From Bacillus sp. V3-13 (lineage in GTDB: Bacteria; Bacillota; Bacilli; Bacillales; Cytobacillaceae): 56,746 bases of DNA. The DNA lies in contig NZ_PGUZ01000003.1 in the NCBI RefSeq assembly GCF_002860165.1, positions 1 to 56,746 on the forward strand, given 5' to 3'. The stretch's first letter is position 1. Each line of letters opens with the position of its first letter. The translations under genes were made by a program, and so were the position numbers. This document shows positions 25,717-36,200 of this stretch, piece after piece. The notes beneath the pieces are model-generated. The model was not told the origin of the DNA, ran no database searches, and saw only the letters and a program-made list of their open reading frames with translations.

Positions 25717-26622
25717 TCATTCTATCGTTTGCGGATTTAACGATGGATTCATGTCGACCTGATCCGCTTCCTGTTCTTTTTTGTACCAGCTAAAAAATAC
25801 TTTGCCAAGAACAACTCCGTATACAATTTCCTGAATGATTTTCATGATCACACCGCCAGTCTGCTGATCATTTAAAAGGGACATTGAACTAAACATTTCC
25901 GGCCCGCTCAAATTGAGTCCGGACAACGTTGAAGCCGGCACACAAAGAGCCAGTGCGTCTGCCCATGCGCGCGGGTCAGAAAACGTCTCATACATCGGTG
26001 CATCTGCAAAAATAATCAGCGCACATGCCGGGGTCAGCAAAATCCCATTGGCAAAAATGTAGCCGACTTTTTTCAACCCGCCCATCGTCTGGTATTCGTC
26101 AAGCTGATTGACCAAAGGCCACCACATGATGATCGCCATTAAGAAAAGCATCGTCGTGTAAGCAGCATGCAGCAGCATATCCGTCTTGACAACGTCAAAA
26201 ATCAGCGGGATATGATAAAACGAAAATAACCCGTTAAATAGAATCAGTGCAACAATCGGCTTTGTCAAAAAGCGGAACACCGCTCCAATGCTCTTCATAC
26301 CGAGAACCTTTCTCCACATCCACTCGGGGATCGCGACGATAAACAATGGCGGAATAACCAAATACAACAAGGCCATTTGGATCATATGGGCATAAAAAGC
26401 AAGATGGCCCATCAGATCAAGCGGCGAACCTTTAATGGCATAGAGAAGTGCGGCGGTTGCAACGAAAAGAACCGCTTCTTTTTTCTGCAAAGGCGCACTG
26501 CCGCTAAACCGGTCCCGGTATTTTACGGTAATCAAGAAAAACACAGCCGTTACGGCTAAAATAGCAACAAAAAAATAGGGACTCCACATTGCCCGAAAGC
26601 CAAAAATATCTAATGAAAGCAC
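25717..26622 (-). CDS. ctaG: Cytochrome c oxidase assembly factor CtaG
   Basis: A 301-residue polytopic membrane protein of the caa3_CtaG family, needed for active caa3 oxidase in B. subtilis, probably in copper-site assembly. Conserved His and Met residues occur in GHLAFYAHMIQMALLYLVIPPL, FSFYHIP and LLHAAYTTMLFLM. The start is GTG 26622 after GGGGTG. A sigma-A promoter lies 40-70 bp upstream and a terminator separates it from ctaF, so it can be expressed on its own. Confidence 0.93.
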   Translation of the reverse strand: MLSLDIFGFRAMWSPYFFVAILAVTAVFFLITVKYRDRFSGSAPLQKKEAVLFVATAALLYAIKGSPLDLMGHLAFYAHMIQMALLYLVIPPLFIVAIPEWMWRKVLGMKSIGAVFRFLTKPIVALILFNGLFSFYHIPLIFDVVKTDMLLHAAYTTMLFLMAIIMWWPLVNQLDEYQTMGGLKKVGYIFANGILLTPACALIIFADAPMYETFSDPRAWADALALCVPASTLSGLNLSGPEMFSSMSLLNDQQTGGVIMKIIQEIVYGVVLGKVFFSWYKKEQEADQVDMNPSLNPQTIE

Positions 26623-26663
26623 GGTAAATCACCCCGTTGTTAGCACTAAGAATACATGTTTTC

Positions 26664-26692
26664 ATTATACTCCTGATGCCCGCCAACTGCAA
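26664..26692 (-). promoter_or_regulatory. Sigma-A promoter for ctaG
   Basis: On the minus strand TTGCAG (26692-26687), a 17-nt spacer and TATAAT (26669-26664) lie just upstream of ctaG. Confidence 0.75.
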
Positions 26693-26740
26693 TTTATGAG
26701 GATTTTCCAACATTTTAAGCGAGGCGGGCCCATATAAAAA

Positions 26741-26766
26741 GAAAATCGGCTCTTAAGCCGATTTTC
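26741..26766 (-). terminator. Terminator after ctaF
   Basis: GAAAATCGGCT and AGCCGATTTTC form an 11-bp stem with a tetraloop; the minus strand continues into CTTTTTAT. Confidence 0.88.
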
Positions 26767-26773
26767 CTGAATA

Positions 26774-27109
26774 TTACCACCAAATAACAGTCATAAAAGT
26801 CAGTACGGTTATCGCAGCTACAAACACACCCGAGAAAAGAAATAAAGAAGGTGCTTCATGGCCTTTATGGCTCATATGCATGAAATAGTAGAGCTGAAAA
26901 ATAACCTGTACAACAGCGAGCAGAAGAATAAACGGTACTGTAAACCAGCCGGTAAACCCGTCATAGGCAACTGCTGCAAATGCTACAATCGTAAAGAAAA
27001 TCATTAATGCAAAGGTAATGACTTGATATTTCATTTCTTCTGCGCTTTTTTTGCGGCGATATTCAATGTCCACTCTTGGGTTACCTGAATTTGGTTGTTG
27101 TGTCGCCAT
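26774..27109 (-). CDS. ctaF: Cytochrome caa3 oxidase subunit IV (CtaF)
   Basis: A 111-residue subunit with three transmembrane helices (about 29-50, 56-76 and 87-110), matching the Bacillus subunit IVB family. QLYYFMHMSHKGHE in the middle is characteristic. It starts 4 nt after the ctaE stop, with its ribosome-binding site inside the end of ctaE. It is the last gene of ctaCDEF before a terminator. Confidence 0.93.
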   Translation of the reverse strand: MATQQPNSGNPRVDIEYRRKKSAEEMKYQVITFALMIFFTIVAFAAVAYDGFTGWFTVPFILLLAVVQVIFQLYYFMHMSHKGHEAPSLFLFSGVFVAAITVLTFMTVIWW

Positions 27110-27113
27110 CAGT

Positions 27114-27743
27114 TTATCCCACCAATCCCATTAAATATACTACTGTGAAGATGAATACCCAAACAACGTCGATAAAGTGCCAGTAAAGGCTGGCTACGTA
27201 AAACTTCGGAGCGTTGTAGAGGCTTAATCCCCTTTTCGCGTTGCGGACCATCAGTGTGGTAATCCACAATAAGCCAAATGCGACGTGGCCGCCATGGAAG
27301 CCCACCAGCGTGTAAAACGCAGAGCCAAAAGCACTGCTCGTAAACGTATGGCCATACTCATGAACATAATGATTAAACTCATAAATTTCAAAGCCAAGGA
27401 AGGCTGCACCCAATACTACGGTAATACCAAACCAAAGCTGCATTTTCTTGAAATTAAAGTTTTTCATATGATAGATCGCATATACACTTGTCAGTGAACT
27501 GGTTAACAGCAGCATAGTCATAACAAATACAAGCGGCAAACCAAAAAGGTCTTTAGCTAGCGTATGCTCTGTATTTGGAACTTTGTCTTTTAATGCCAGG
27601 TAAGTGGCAAAGAGAGAGGCAAAGAGAACCGTCTCTCCTCCTAAGAACAGCCAAAAGCCAATAAATTTGTTTTTCGCTTCGAGGGTAGCCTTTTCAGGCG
27701 AAGCAGGCCAAGTTTCAATCGTGAATTTTTCTTCAGCGTGCAT
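27114..27743 (-). CDS. ctaE: Cytochrome caa3 oxidase subunit III (CtaE)
   Basis: A 209-residue subunit III with five transmembrane helices. The LVGFHGGHVAFGLLWI and SLYWHFIDVVWVFIFTVVYL segments are diagnostic of heme-copper oxidase subunit III. Its ATG shares one base with the ctaD stop (TAATG), so translation is coupled to subunit I. Confidence 0.95.
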   Translation of the reverse strand: MHAEEKFTIETWPASPEKATLEAKNKFIGFWLFLGGETVLFASLFATYLALKDKVPNTEHTLAKDLFGLPLVFVMTMLLLTSSLTSVYAIYHMKNFNFKKMQLWFGITVVLGAAFLGFEIYEFNHYVHEYGHTFTSSAFGSAFYTLVGFHGGHVAFGLLWITTLMVRNAKRGLSLYNAPKFYVASLYWHFIDVVWVFIFTVVYLMGLVG

Positions 27744-29605
27744 TATTCCATTCCCCCCTTATCATCTTCAAGATCTTCCTTGTGAATATGGAAGCCGTGG
27801 TCATCCTTAATTGAGCGGACAAACATTGCGCCAAGCACGATCGCTAAACCGAGAACCAATACCGGAATGCCCCATGCATGGTCGACCCGGTACATGGCAC
27901 CAAACGCCGCAATGAATAATCCAAGCGAAATCACGAATGGAATGAATGAACTATTCGGCATATGGATGTCACCGACAGGTTCGGCTGGAGTCATACCCTT
28001 TTTGCCTTCCATTTTTTCAAGCCAGAAAGCATCCAATCCGCGGACAAGCGGAAGCTGCTTGAAGTTATAGAATGGAGGCGGTGAAGGAAGCGCCCATTCG
28101 AGGGTACGGCCATCTCCCCATGGATCATTGCCGACCTTTTCATTCTTAACACTCGTCATGATGATATTAACGAGCAAGACGATAACGGCAGCTGCCATCA
28201 AGACTGCTCCGACCGTACTCACCAAATTTCCTGTTTCCAGTCCCTGATCAGGAAGGAATGTGAAAATACGGCGCGGCATTCCCATCAGGCCAAGGAAATG
28301 CTGGATAAAGAATGTTAAATGGAATCCGACAAAGAACAGCCAGAAAGTGATTTTACCAAGCACTTCATTCAGCATTGTTCCAAACATTTTTGGCCAGTAA
28401 AAATGTGCTCCGGCAAATAGTGCGAAGACAACCCCGCCGACAATAACATAGTGGAAGTGGGCAACAACGAAATAAGTATCATGGAACTGGTAATCCTGTG
28501 CTGCGGATGCAAGCATAACACCTGTGACTCCACCAGCTACGAAAGATGGGATAAACGCAACCGCCCACATCATTGGAGTCGTAAATTTAATGCTGCCTCC
28601 CCACATCGTAAAGAGCCAGTTAAAGATTTTAATCCCTGTAGGAACGGCAATCGCCATCGTTGCCACCGCAAAAATCGCGTTCGCAATCGGCCCCATTCCT
28701 GTTGTGAACATATGGTGGGCCCAAACCATGAAGCCAAGAAAGCCAATCAGTACGGTTGCAAACACCATCGATGAATAGCCAAACAGGCGCTTTCTCGAAA
28801 AGGTTGCGAAAATTTCGGAAAAGATACCGAATGCCGGAAGAATGAGAATATATACTTCCGGGTGACCGAAGATCCAGAACAGATGCTCCCAGATAATCGT
28901 GTTGCCGCCCGCTAGCGGATCGAAGAAGTTCGCGCCAAACATGCGGTCAAAGGTCAATAGGAACAAACCGACCGTAAGCGGCGGGAATGCGAATAATATC
29001 AGTGCTGAAACAACAAATGTAGACCAGGTAAATAAAGGCATGCGCATATAAGTCATTCCCGGTGCACGCATATTGATGATCGTGACAAGAAAGTTAATAC
29101 CACCGATCAACGTTCCGAATCCGGAAATTTGCAGACCAAGCGCATAAAAATCAATTCCGTGTCCCGCTGAAGCAAGCGACAAAGACGCGTAGGAAGTCCA
29201 GCCTGCATCAGGAGCTCCACCTAAAAACCATGACAGGTTTAGAAAAACGCCCCCGAAGAAAAACAGCCAGAAGCCCAATGAATTTAAAAACGGGAATGCA
29301 ACATCACGCGCCCCGATTTGCAAAGGCATGACGGCATTCATAAAAGCGAAAACCAGCGGCATTGCTGCCAGAAAGATCATCGTTGTACCATGCATGGTAA
29401 GAATTTCATTATATAGTCCCGCACTTACAAAATCATTATTCGGTATTGCAAGCTGAATGCGGATAAACATGGCTTCCAAGCCGCCGAGAATAAAGAAAAA
29501 TCCGCCGGCAATTAGATAAAGGATGGCGATTTTCTTATGGTCAACGGTTGTTATGTAATCCCATAAGGTTGCGCCAAACCCTCTTTTCTGAGCATAAGTA
29601 CTCAC
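27743..29605 (-). CDS. ctaD: Cytochrome caa3 oxidase subunit I (CtaD)
   Basis: The 620-residue catalytic subunit: reduces O2 to water at the heme a3-CuB centre and pumps protons. Ligands can be read directly: His72 (MHGTTM) and His385 for heme a, His383 for heme a3, and His248, His297 and His298 for CuB. Tyr252 in GHPEVY is the cross-linked tyrosine of A-type oxidases. The C-terminal extension fits Bacillus caa3 enzymes. The start is GTG 29605, preceded by GGGGAGG. Confidence 0.97.
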   Translation of the reverse strand: MSTYAQKRGFGATLWDYITTVDHKKIAILYLIAGGFFFILGGLEAMFIRIQLAIPNNDFVSAGLYNEILTMHGTTMIFLAAMPLVFAFMNAVMPLQIGARDVAFPFLNSLGFWLFFFGGVFLNLSWFLGGAPDAGWTSYASLSLASAGHGIDFYALGLQISGFGTLIGGINFLVTIINMRAPGMTYMRMPLFTWSTFVVSALILFAFPPLTVGLFLLTFDRMFGANFFDPLAGGNTIIWEHLFWIFGHPEVYILILPAFGIFSEIFATFSRKRLFGYSSMVFATVLIGFLGFMVWAHHMFTTGMGPIANAIFAVATMAIAVPTGIKIFNWLFTMWGGSIKFTTPMMWAVAFIPSFVAGGVTGVMLASAAQDYQFHDTYFVVAHFHYVIVGGVVFALFAGAHFYWPKMFGTMLNEVLGKITFWLFFVGFHLTFFIQHFLGLMGMPRRIFTFLPDQGLETGNLVSTVGAVLMAAAVIVLLVNIIMTSVKNEKVGNDPWGDGRTLEWALPSPPPFYNFKQLPLVRGLDAFWLEKMEGKKGMTPAEPVGDIHMPNSSFIPFVISLGLFIAAFGAMYRVDHAWGIPVLVLGLAIVLGAMFVRSIKDDHGFHIHKEDLEDDKGGME

Positions 29606-29635
29606 AGTTTTACCTCCCCTTTAAAAAATCCCCTT

Positions 29636-30706
29636 TTATTCCTGAACTTTTAAGCCCATCAAATATTCAGCTAAAGCATCCAGCTCTTCTTCATTTAATT
29701 CTTTATATTTCCCGGTCATTTTATTTCCAGGCTTAACTGATTCAGGATCTCTCAGCCAGTTTTTAAGTTCTTCTTCATTATTGTCAAGAATTCCGGCTAT
29801 GCGGGAACGGTCACCAAAGTTCGTCAGGTTTGGACCGACACGCGCTGCTTCAGGAGCCTTGTTTGTCGGTGTTACAGCATGGCAGCCGATACAGCTGTTG
29901 TTGAAAATTTCCTGGCCCTGTTGTGCTGAAGCAGTTTCAGCCTGGACTGGTTCTTCAACAGCCTTCATATCACTTGCCCATTGCTCAAACTCTTCTTTAG
30001 AAACAGCTTTCACTTTAAAGTCCATCAATGCATGTGAAGGTCCGCAAAGCTCAGCACACTTCCCATAAAACAAATTACCTGCTTCATCAGCAGCTTTTTC
30101 ATCAAATTCCAGCCAGAACTTGTTTACGCTTTCTGTATTCGTATCGATTTTTCCGCCAACAGCAGGAATCCAGAAGGAGTGCTTAACATCGGATGCCTTT
30201 AAATTAAAGTAGACTTTCTCACCTGTCGGCACTACCAACTCCTGGCTCGTAACGATCTCCTGGTTTGGATATTCAAATTCCCACCAGTAAAGGTTGGCGC
30301 GCACATTAACGACGAGTGCATCCGTCTTCCCTTCTTCATTCTTTTTCTCGGCGGGAGAAACATCTGCCAGCTTAAATGTAGCAGATACTGTTGGCACTGC
30401 AAGAATCAAGAGAAGAAGAATCGGAATAACAGTCCAGATAATTTCCAATTTGTGATTTCCCTCAACCTGTTTTGGAATCTTCTCATCTTTTCTGCGGAAG
30501 CGCACCATGACAATAATAAAGATAACAGTTACGGCAAGAATAACACTGACCATAATTGCTGTGCTCAATAGCATTAAATCATATTGTTTCTGAGCAACTT
30601 CACCTGCAGGCTGCAATGCTGATAAAAATGGTTTTCCACAGCCGGAAAGAATGAGCGTCAATCCTGCAAATAAAGAAAATAAACGCCATTTCGCAAGCCT
30701 TTTCAT
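29636..30706 (-). CDS. ctaC: Cytochrome caa3 oxidase subunit II with fused cytochrome c (CtaC)
   Basis: A 356-residue lipoprotein (LSGC, Cys23) with two transmembrane helices (about 46-68 and 88-108), a CuA domain and a C-terminal cytochrome c domain. CuA ligands are His176, Cys217, Glu219, Cys221, His225 and Met228. The heme c site is CIGCH (272-276) with Met330 as likely axial ligand. It receives electrons from cytochrome c or the bc complex. First gene of ctaCDEF. The RBS (GAGGGG) is about 12 nt from the ATG, rather distant. Confidence 0.96.
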   Translation of the reverse strand: MKRLAKWRLFSLFAGLTLILSGCGKPFLSALQPAGEVAQKQYDLMLLSTAIMVSVILAVTVIFIIVMVRFRRKDEKIPKQVEGNHKLEIIWTVIPILLLLILAVPTVSATFKLADVSPAEKKNEEGKTDALVVNVRANLYWWEFEYPNQEIVTSQELVVPTGEKVYFNLKASDVKHSFWIPAVGGKIDTNTESVNKFWLEFDEKAADEAGNLFYGKCAELCGPSHALMDFKVKAVSKEEFEQWASDMKAVEEPVQAETASAQQGQEIFNNSCIGCHAVTPTNKAPEAARVGPNLTNFGDRSRIAGILDNNEEELKNWLRDPESVKPGNKMTGKYKELNEEELDALAEYLMGLKVQE

Positions 30707-30764
30707 AGCTTAATAAAACCCCTCTTTCGTAATATATTTTTTTGAAATAGTTGATCAAAAAAAT

Positions 30765-30808
30765 ATGGAAAAATTCTCTCTGAATTATGAATCTTGTAAA
30801 GAGAGAAT
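30765..30808 (-). terminator. Terminator of ctaB
   Basis: ATTCTCTCT (30773-30781) pairs with AGAGAGAAT (30800-30808) over an 18-nt loop; on the minus strand TTTTTCC follows. The long loop makes it a less certain terminator. Confidence 0.55.
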
Positions 30809-30824
30809 CTCCTAACAAAAATAA

Positions 30825-31763
30825 TTAAATAAGTGTGACAATGACCATAGCTACAAACATAATAGTCAGATATTGCAGGGAGTATATAAACATCAGCTTA
30901 GCCCATTTAATATCATCCTTTAGCTTATATCCATAAATCCCTAAGATAAACCACCCTAAGTTCAAGACAGTCGCAAGAATAAGAAATGGAGTTCCTAAAG
31001 AGGTAAGCAAAAGTGGAAGCGGAAACAACGCTGCTACCCATGCAATAATATGCTTCTTCGTTGTGCTGTAGCCTTTTACAACAGGGAGCATCGGTATGCC
31101 CGCGGCCCTGTACTCCTCGACTCTTCTCATCGCCAGTGCATAAAAGTGCGGTGGCTGCCACACAAACATGATGAGAAATAATGCCCACGCGACCGGATCA
31201 AGGCTTCCATCAATAGCCGCCCAACCAATTAATGGCGGTACAGCTCCCGAAACACTGCCGACGATCGTGTTTGATACATATTTCCGTTTTGACCACATCG
31301 TATAGAGGAACACATAACTGAATACTCCGATTAAGCCGATCAAAGCAGCAGCTGGAGTCGCCAGCAGTAAAGACAGCGTTCCCAATCCAATTAATAAGAT
31401 GCCCAGCGTGATCACTTTCGAGGGGTTCACCCGTCCTGTTACCGTTGGCCTGTTTTTCGTTCTCTCCATCAAATGGTCAATATCCCGGTCAATGTAATTA
31501 TTAATGCTGCATGAACCGGCAATAATTAATGAAGAACCAACAAGAGTAAAGAAAACAATATCAAGATTATTCAAAAAACCTTTATCAGTGAAATGCAGCG
31601 CCAGCCACAAACCTGTAAAAGTTGTAATCAAATTAGAATTAACAATGCCAATTTTTATGAGAGCTAGAAAATCGCTCCAGGCAGTTGCTGCCGATACTTT
31701 CACATTAAGGCTCCGTTCACTGCTATCAATAGCCGCCTCAGCTAAAGCCTTCGTATTAGCCAT
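30825..31763 (-). CDS. ctaB: Protoheme IX farnesyltransferase (heme O synthase)
   Basis: A 312-residue UbiA-family membrane enzyme that attaches a farnesyl group to heme B to make heme O. The Asp-rich prenyl diphosphate site [19 protein letters not shown] and the second motif [24 protein letters not shown] are present. About nine transmembrane helices follow a polar N-terminus. ATG 31763 follows AAAGGAGG; an upstream in-frame start at 31784 lacks an RBS. It lies divergent from ctaA, the next enzyme of the pathway. Confidence 0.95.
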   Translation of the reverse strand: MANTKALAEAAIDSSERSLNVKVSAATAWSDFLALIKIGIVNSNLITTFTGLWLALHFTDKGFLNNLDIVFFTLVGSSLIIAGSCSINNYIDRDIDHLMERTKNRPTVTGRVNPSKVITLGILLIGLGTLSLLLATPAAALIGLIGVFSYVFLYTMWSKRKYVSNTIVGSVSGAVPPLIGWAAIDGSLDPVAWALFLIMFVWQPPHFYALAMRRVEEYRAAGIPMLPVVKGYSTTKKHIIAWVAALFPLPLLLTSLGTPFLILATVLNLGWFILGIYGYKLKDDIKWAKLMFIYSLQYLTIMFVAMVIVTLI

Positions 31764-32282
31764 TATTTTTCCTCCTTTATCCAAATCACCAACCGGAACC
31801 GTAAAAAACGCCTGTAAGCATCGTTAATTGCCGCACTATACTCGCAACAAAAATTTTATAAAAGATTAAAAAAGTAGTTTTCCACTATTATTATTGTAGA
31901 AATATGGATCAGTATTTGTGTAGAAAAACATTCGATACTCACTGTATATTAAATCACATTTCAGCTGTTTTTTGTGAATATTTTTCGAATTATTTTTGAC
32001 CAAATTGTGTCGCGTAGTGACAAAAAGTATAATTTTTGTTGTTTTTCTAAGATAATAAAGTGGATCCAAAAAGCAGGATAGTAGAGCTCTCATTCTTCCA
32101 GGCTTATAGCAAATCGAGGAACCAGCAATCATGCAGCTATCTATTGTAAAAATCCCTATTATTGTGTAGTATCTTTAAAGTGCAGTAAAAGATTGATATC
32201 TTTATATAAATTCGTTCTTATTATACACTTCCATTATTATCGGTGACAAATTATCGAACTTTACTATAAGAAGGTGGATCAG
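31764..32282. other. Divergent ctaB-ctaA intergenic region
   Basis: About 520 bp of AT-rich DNA with no supportable gene. It must hold both promoters. TTGATA at 32193 and TATTAT at 32219 face ctaA but are 20 bp apart, so the match is weak. A half-site resembling a Rex box (TTGTGAA near 31972) is present without a clear second half. In B. subtilis this region is under ResD and redox control. Confidence 0.4.
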
Positions 32283-33245
32283 TTGGATCGGTTTTTAAAA
32301 TGGTTTGCTGTCCTGACTACAATTGGGATGTTGTTTATCCTGTTGGGCGGAGCTCTTGTAACAAAAACAGAATCGGGTATGGGCTGCGGCAATTCCTGGC
32401 CGCTCTGCCACGGAGAACTAATCCCAAGCAAGATCACTCCTGAATTAATTATCGAATTAGCCCACCGGGTCGTATCAGGCGCTGTCGGGTTCATGGTGTT
32501 AATATTATCCGTCTGGTCATGGCGGTCGATCGGACATGTCAGGGAGACAAAATTTCTTTCCGTCCTTTCATTCTTTTTTTTGGTGCTCCAGGGTTTGATC
32601 GGCGCTGCAGCAGTGGTGTGGGGACAATCCGATTTCGTGCTCGCACTTCATTTTGGAATTTCACTTATTTCCTTTGCAGCCGTATTGTTGCTGACACTGC
32701 TTATTTTTGAAGTTGACAAAAAATTCGAAGCGGAGAAACTGATCCTCGACAAGAAAATGAAATTTCATATCATCGGTGTTTCCCTGTACAGCTATCTCGT
32801 CGTATACACCGGTGCGCTCGTCCGGCACGTAAATGCAAGCTTGGTATGTAAAGACTGGCCGCTTTGCGTCAATTCTGATCCGGGTTTGCCGGGCAGTATG
32901 CATGAATGGATTCAGATGGGCCATCGTGCCGCAGCCGGATTAATCTTTATCTGGATTGGCTATGTCACCTACCTGGCTATTAATCAGTACCGGCATCAAA
33001 AGGTGATTTATTGGGGATGGATTATTTCATTTATACTTGTTTCGTTGCAAGTTATCGCCGGGGCACTCGTTGTGATTACCCGCGTAAATTTATATCTCGC
33101 ATTATCCCATGCTTTCTTTGTTACATGCCTGTTTGGAGTATTAAGCTATTTGATCCTGCTGACTTCACGCAGCAGTAAAAACGCCGCGGCTCTTGAAAAA
33201 CTAAAAGATGATCGAAACAGCCAATCCACTGTCAATCATGCCTGA
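32283..33245 (+). CDS. ctaA: Heme A synthase
   Basis: A 320-residue, eight-helix membrane enzyme (COX15/CtaA) that oxidises the C8 methyl of heme O to a formyl group. The paired Cys motif [12 protein letters not shown], heme-ligand histidines in [26 protein letters not shown] and ALSHAFF, and a second Cys pair (VCKDWPLC) are present. The start is TTG 32283, 5 nt after AAGGTGG, which aligns with B. subtilis CtaA; GTG 32274 lies in the ribosome-binding site. Confidence 0.95.
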   Translation: MDRFLKWFAVLTTIGMLFILLGGALVTKTESGMGCGNSWPLCHGELIPSKITPELIIELAHRVVSGAVGFMVLILSVWSWRSIGHVRETKFLSVLSFFFLVLQGLIGAAAVVWGQSDFVLALHFGISLISFAAVLLLTLLIFEVDKKFEAEKLILDKKMKFHIIGVSLYSYLVVYTGALVRHVNASLVCKDWPLCVNSDPGLPGSMHEWIQMGHRAAAGLIFIWIGYVTYLAINQYRHQKVIYWGWIISFILVSLQVIAGALVVITRVNLYLALSHAFFVTCLFGVLSYLILLTSRSSKNAAALEKLKDDRNSQSTVNHA

Positions 33246-33249
33246 AATA

Positions 33250-33296
33250 AAAAAACCGATCGAACGATGATAACAACACTGTTCGATCGGTTTTTT
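33250..33296. terminator. Bidirectional terminator between ctaA and pycA
   Basis: AAAAAACCGATCGAAC and GTTCGATCGGTTTTTT form a 16-bp perfect stem. Confidence 0.92.
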
Positions 33297-33299
33297 ATA

Positions 33300-36200
33300 T
33301 TACTTGGACAATTCAATCAGCAGATCGCCGGTTTGGATCGCTTCTCCGTTTGTCACATAAATATCTTTGACAACTCCTGAAAACGGAGCTTGAACGGTCG
33401 TTTCCATTTTCATCGCTTCCGTAATCATCAGGTGATCGCCCCGGTTTACCTTTTCACCCTTTTCGACAACCACTTTGATTACCGTACCTGGCATGGAGGC
33501 GGCAATATGGCTGTCATTTTTCGGATCCGCTTTTATTTTTGATGCAACCTTTGATTTTACACTTTCGTCCTTAATGACGATTTCGCGCGGCTGGCCGTTC
33601 AATTCGAAATAGACGACTCTCGTACCATCGGCCTGGGCCTCCCCTATCGCCACCAGCTTTACAATTAGCGTCTTACCGGTTTCGATTTCAACTTCAATCT
33701 CTTCTCCAAGACGCATACCATAGAGGAATGTTGGCGTATCGAGAACCGAAATATCTCCAAATTGTTCGACAGTGTTGAAGTACTCCATAAACACCTTTGG
33801 ATATAAAGCATAGGCGATCGCATCGAAGCTGGTGACCTGTCTTCCCATTTCCTTAAACAGTTTTTCTTTAAGAGCGTTGAAATCGACATCTTCGAGCAGT
33901 TCTCCCGGCCTAACCGTGATAGGCTCCCTGCCTTTTAAAATGACCTTCTGCAATTGTTCCGGGAAACCACCGTGCGGCTGGCCAAGATACCCTTCGAATA
34001 ATTCGACAACAGAATCAGGAAAATCAAGCGAGTCGCCCCTGCTTAACACATCCTCCTCGGTCAGCTCGTTCTGCACCATGAACAGGGCCATATCACCGAC
34101 AACCTTTGAAGATGGTGTAACCTTGACGATATCTCCAAACATTTGGTTAACCCGGGCATACATGCTTTTTACAAGGTCCCATCTATCGCCGAGTCCCACC
34201 GCTTTTGCTTGCTGCTGCAGATTGCTGTATTGGCCTCCGGGCATCTCGTGCTCATACACTTCCGTATGCGGAGCCATCATGCCGCTTTCAAAGTCATGGT
34301 AGTATTTGCGGATATCTTCCCAGTAATACGAGAGTTGTTCAAGCGCACGGTTGTCCACCTTCGGCTGTCTGTCCGTGCCTTCCAATGCATAGAACAGTGA
34401 ATTGGCGCTTGGCTGTGAAGTTAGCCCGGCCATCGTGCTTAACGCAACATCGACAATATCGACACCTGCTTCAATTGCTTTTGCGTACATATAAATGCCA
34501 TTGCCGCTTGTATCATGCGTATGGAGGTGAATCGGAATGTCAACCGTTTCCTTCAACTCAGAGATAAGGCGGTAAGCAGCTTCCGGCTTTAACAGCCCGG
34601 CCATATCCTTTATACCAAGAATATGGGCCCCTTGCATTTCCAATTCTTTAGCCAGATTTTTATAATAATCGAGATCGTATTTCCGGCGCGTTGGATCGTT
34701 AATGTCACCTGTATAGCAAATCGCGGCCTCGGCGATTTTTTCGGCCTGTCTTACTGCGTCAATGGCGACTTCCATGCCTTTCACCCAGTTCAGGCTGTCA
34801 AAAATCCGAAATACATCGATTCCGGCGTAGGCAGATTTCTCGACGAATTCGCGGATCACATTATCCGGGTAATTTTTGTAGCCCACCGCATTTGACGCGC
34901 GCAGCAGCATCTGGAAGAGAACATTTGGAATCTTCTCCCGCAGCGTCAGCAATCGGTCCCACGGATCTTCTTTTAAGAAACGATAGGCAACATCAAAGGT
35001 TGCTCCGCCCCACATTTCATATGAAAATAAATCGGGCAGAAGCCTTGCCGATGGTTCAGCAATATGGCTAATATCAGTTGTACGGACACGGGTTGCGAGC
35101 AGTGATTGATGCGCGTCCCTGAAGGTCGTATCCGTCAGGAGCACTTCCTTCTGTTCTTTCACCCATTTGACAAGCCCTTCAGGCCCTTGTTGATCGAGGA
35201 TTTGCTTCGTTCCTTCGAGTCTGTCAGAGCTGTACTTCAACTTTGGAATGCGCGGCTTTTCAAAAATCGGCTTCTTCTTCTTTTCTATTCCGGGAAAGCC
35301 GTTTACTGTTACATTTGCAATATAGGTAAGCATTTTCGTTCCGCGGTCTTTACGTTTTGGAAAAATAAACAATTCCGGTGTTGTATCAATGAAAGATGTA
35401 TCATACTGGCCGGTCCGGAACCGTTCGTGTTTAACGACATTTTCAAGAAAAGGAATATTTGTTTTGATCCCGCGGATTCGGAACTCTTGCAAATTTCTGA
35501 CCATTTTGGCTGCAGCCTGGTCAAATGTCATTGCATGGGTGGACAGCTTGACGAGCAATGAATCGTAATATGGTGTAATGACCGCGCCCTGGAAGGCATT
35601 TCCGGCATCGAGACGGACACCGAAACCGCCGCCTGACCGATATGTCATCAGTTTTCCTGTATCCGGCAAAAACTGGTTTAATGGATCTTCCGTCGTTACA
35701 CGGGATTGAATGGCGAAACCATGTATTTTAATATCTGCTTGCTGGGGAATTCCAGCCTTCTCACTATGCAAATCATGCCCTTCCGCGACAAGAATCTGCG
35801 TTTGGACGATGTCAACGCCAGTAACCATTTCCGTGATTGTATGTTCAACCTGGACACGTGGATTTACTTCGATAAAATAAAAATCTTCACCTGCGACCAG
35901 AAATTCAACCGTACCCGCATTGACATAGCCGACATTATCCATAAGCCGGACAGCAGCTTCACAAATTCTTTCCCTCAATTCATCTGTGATCGATACGCAC
36001 GGGGCAACCTCCACCACTTTTTGGTGGCGGCGCTGGACAGAACAATCGCGCTCATACAAATGAATGATATTGCCGTTCTTGTCAGCAATGATTTGAACTT
36101 CAATATGCTTCGGTTTTTCAATAAACTTCTCGACATAAACCTCATCATTGCCGAAGGCCGCTTTTGCTTCCGATTTTGCGCGCTCGTACGCTTCTTTTAC

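Noticed and set aside
31966-31992. Rex box in the ctaA-ctaB region
   Set aside because: TTGTGAA is present but the second half-site matches only about four of seven positions.
31866-32132. 88-codon minus-strand frame upstream of ctaB
   Set aside because: Low-complexity AT-rich composition, no RBS, and no recognisable protein features; treated as intergenic.
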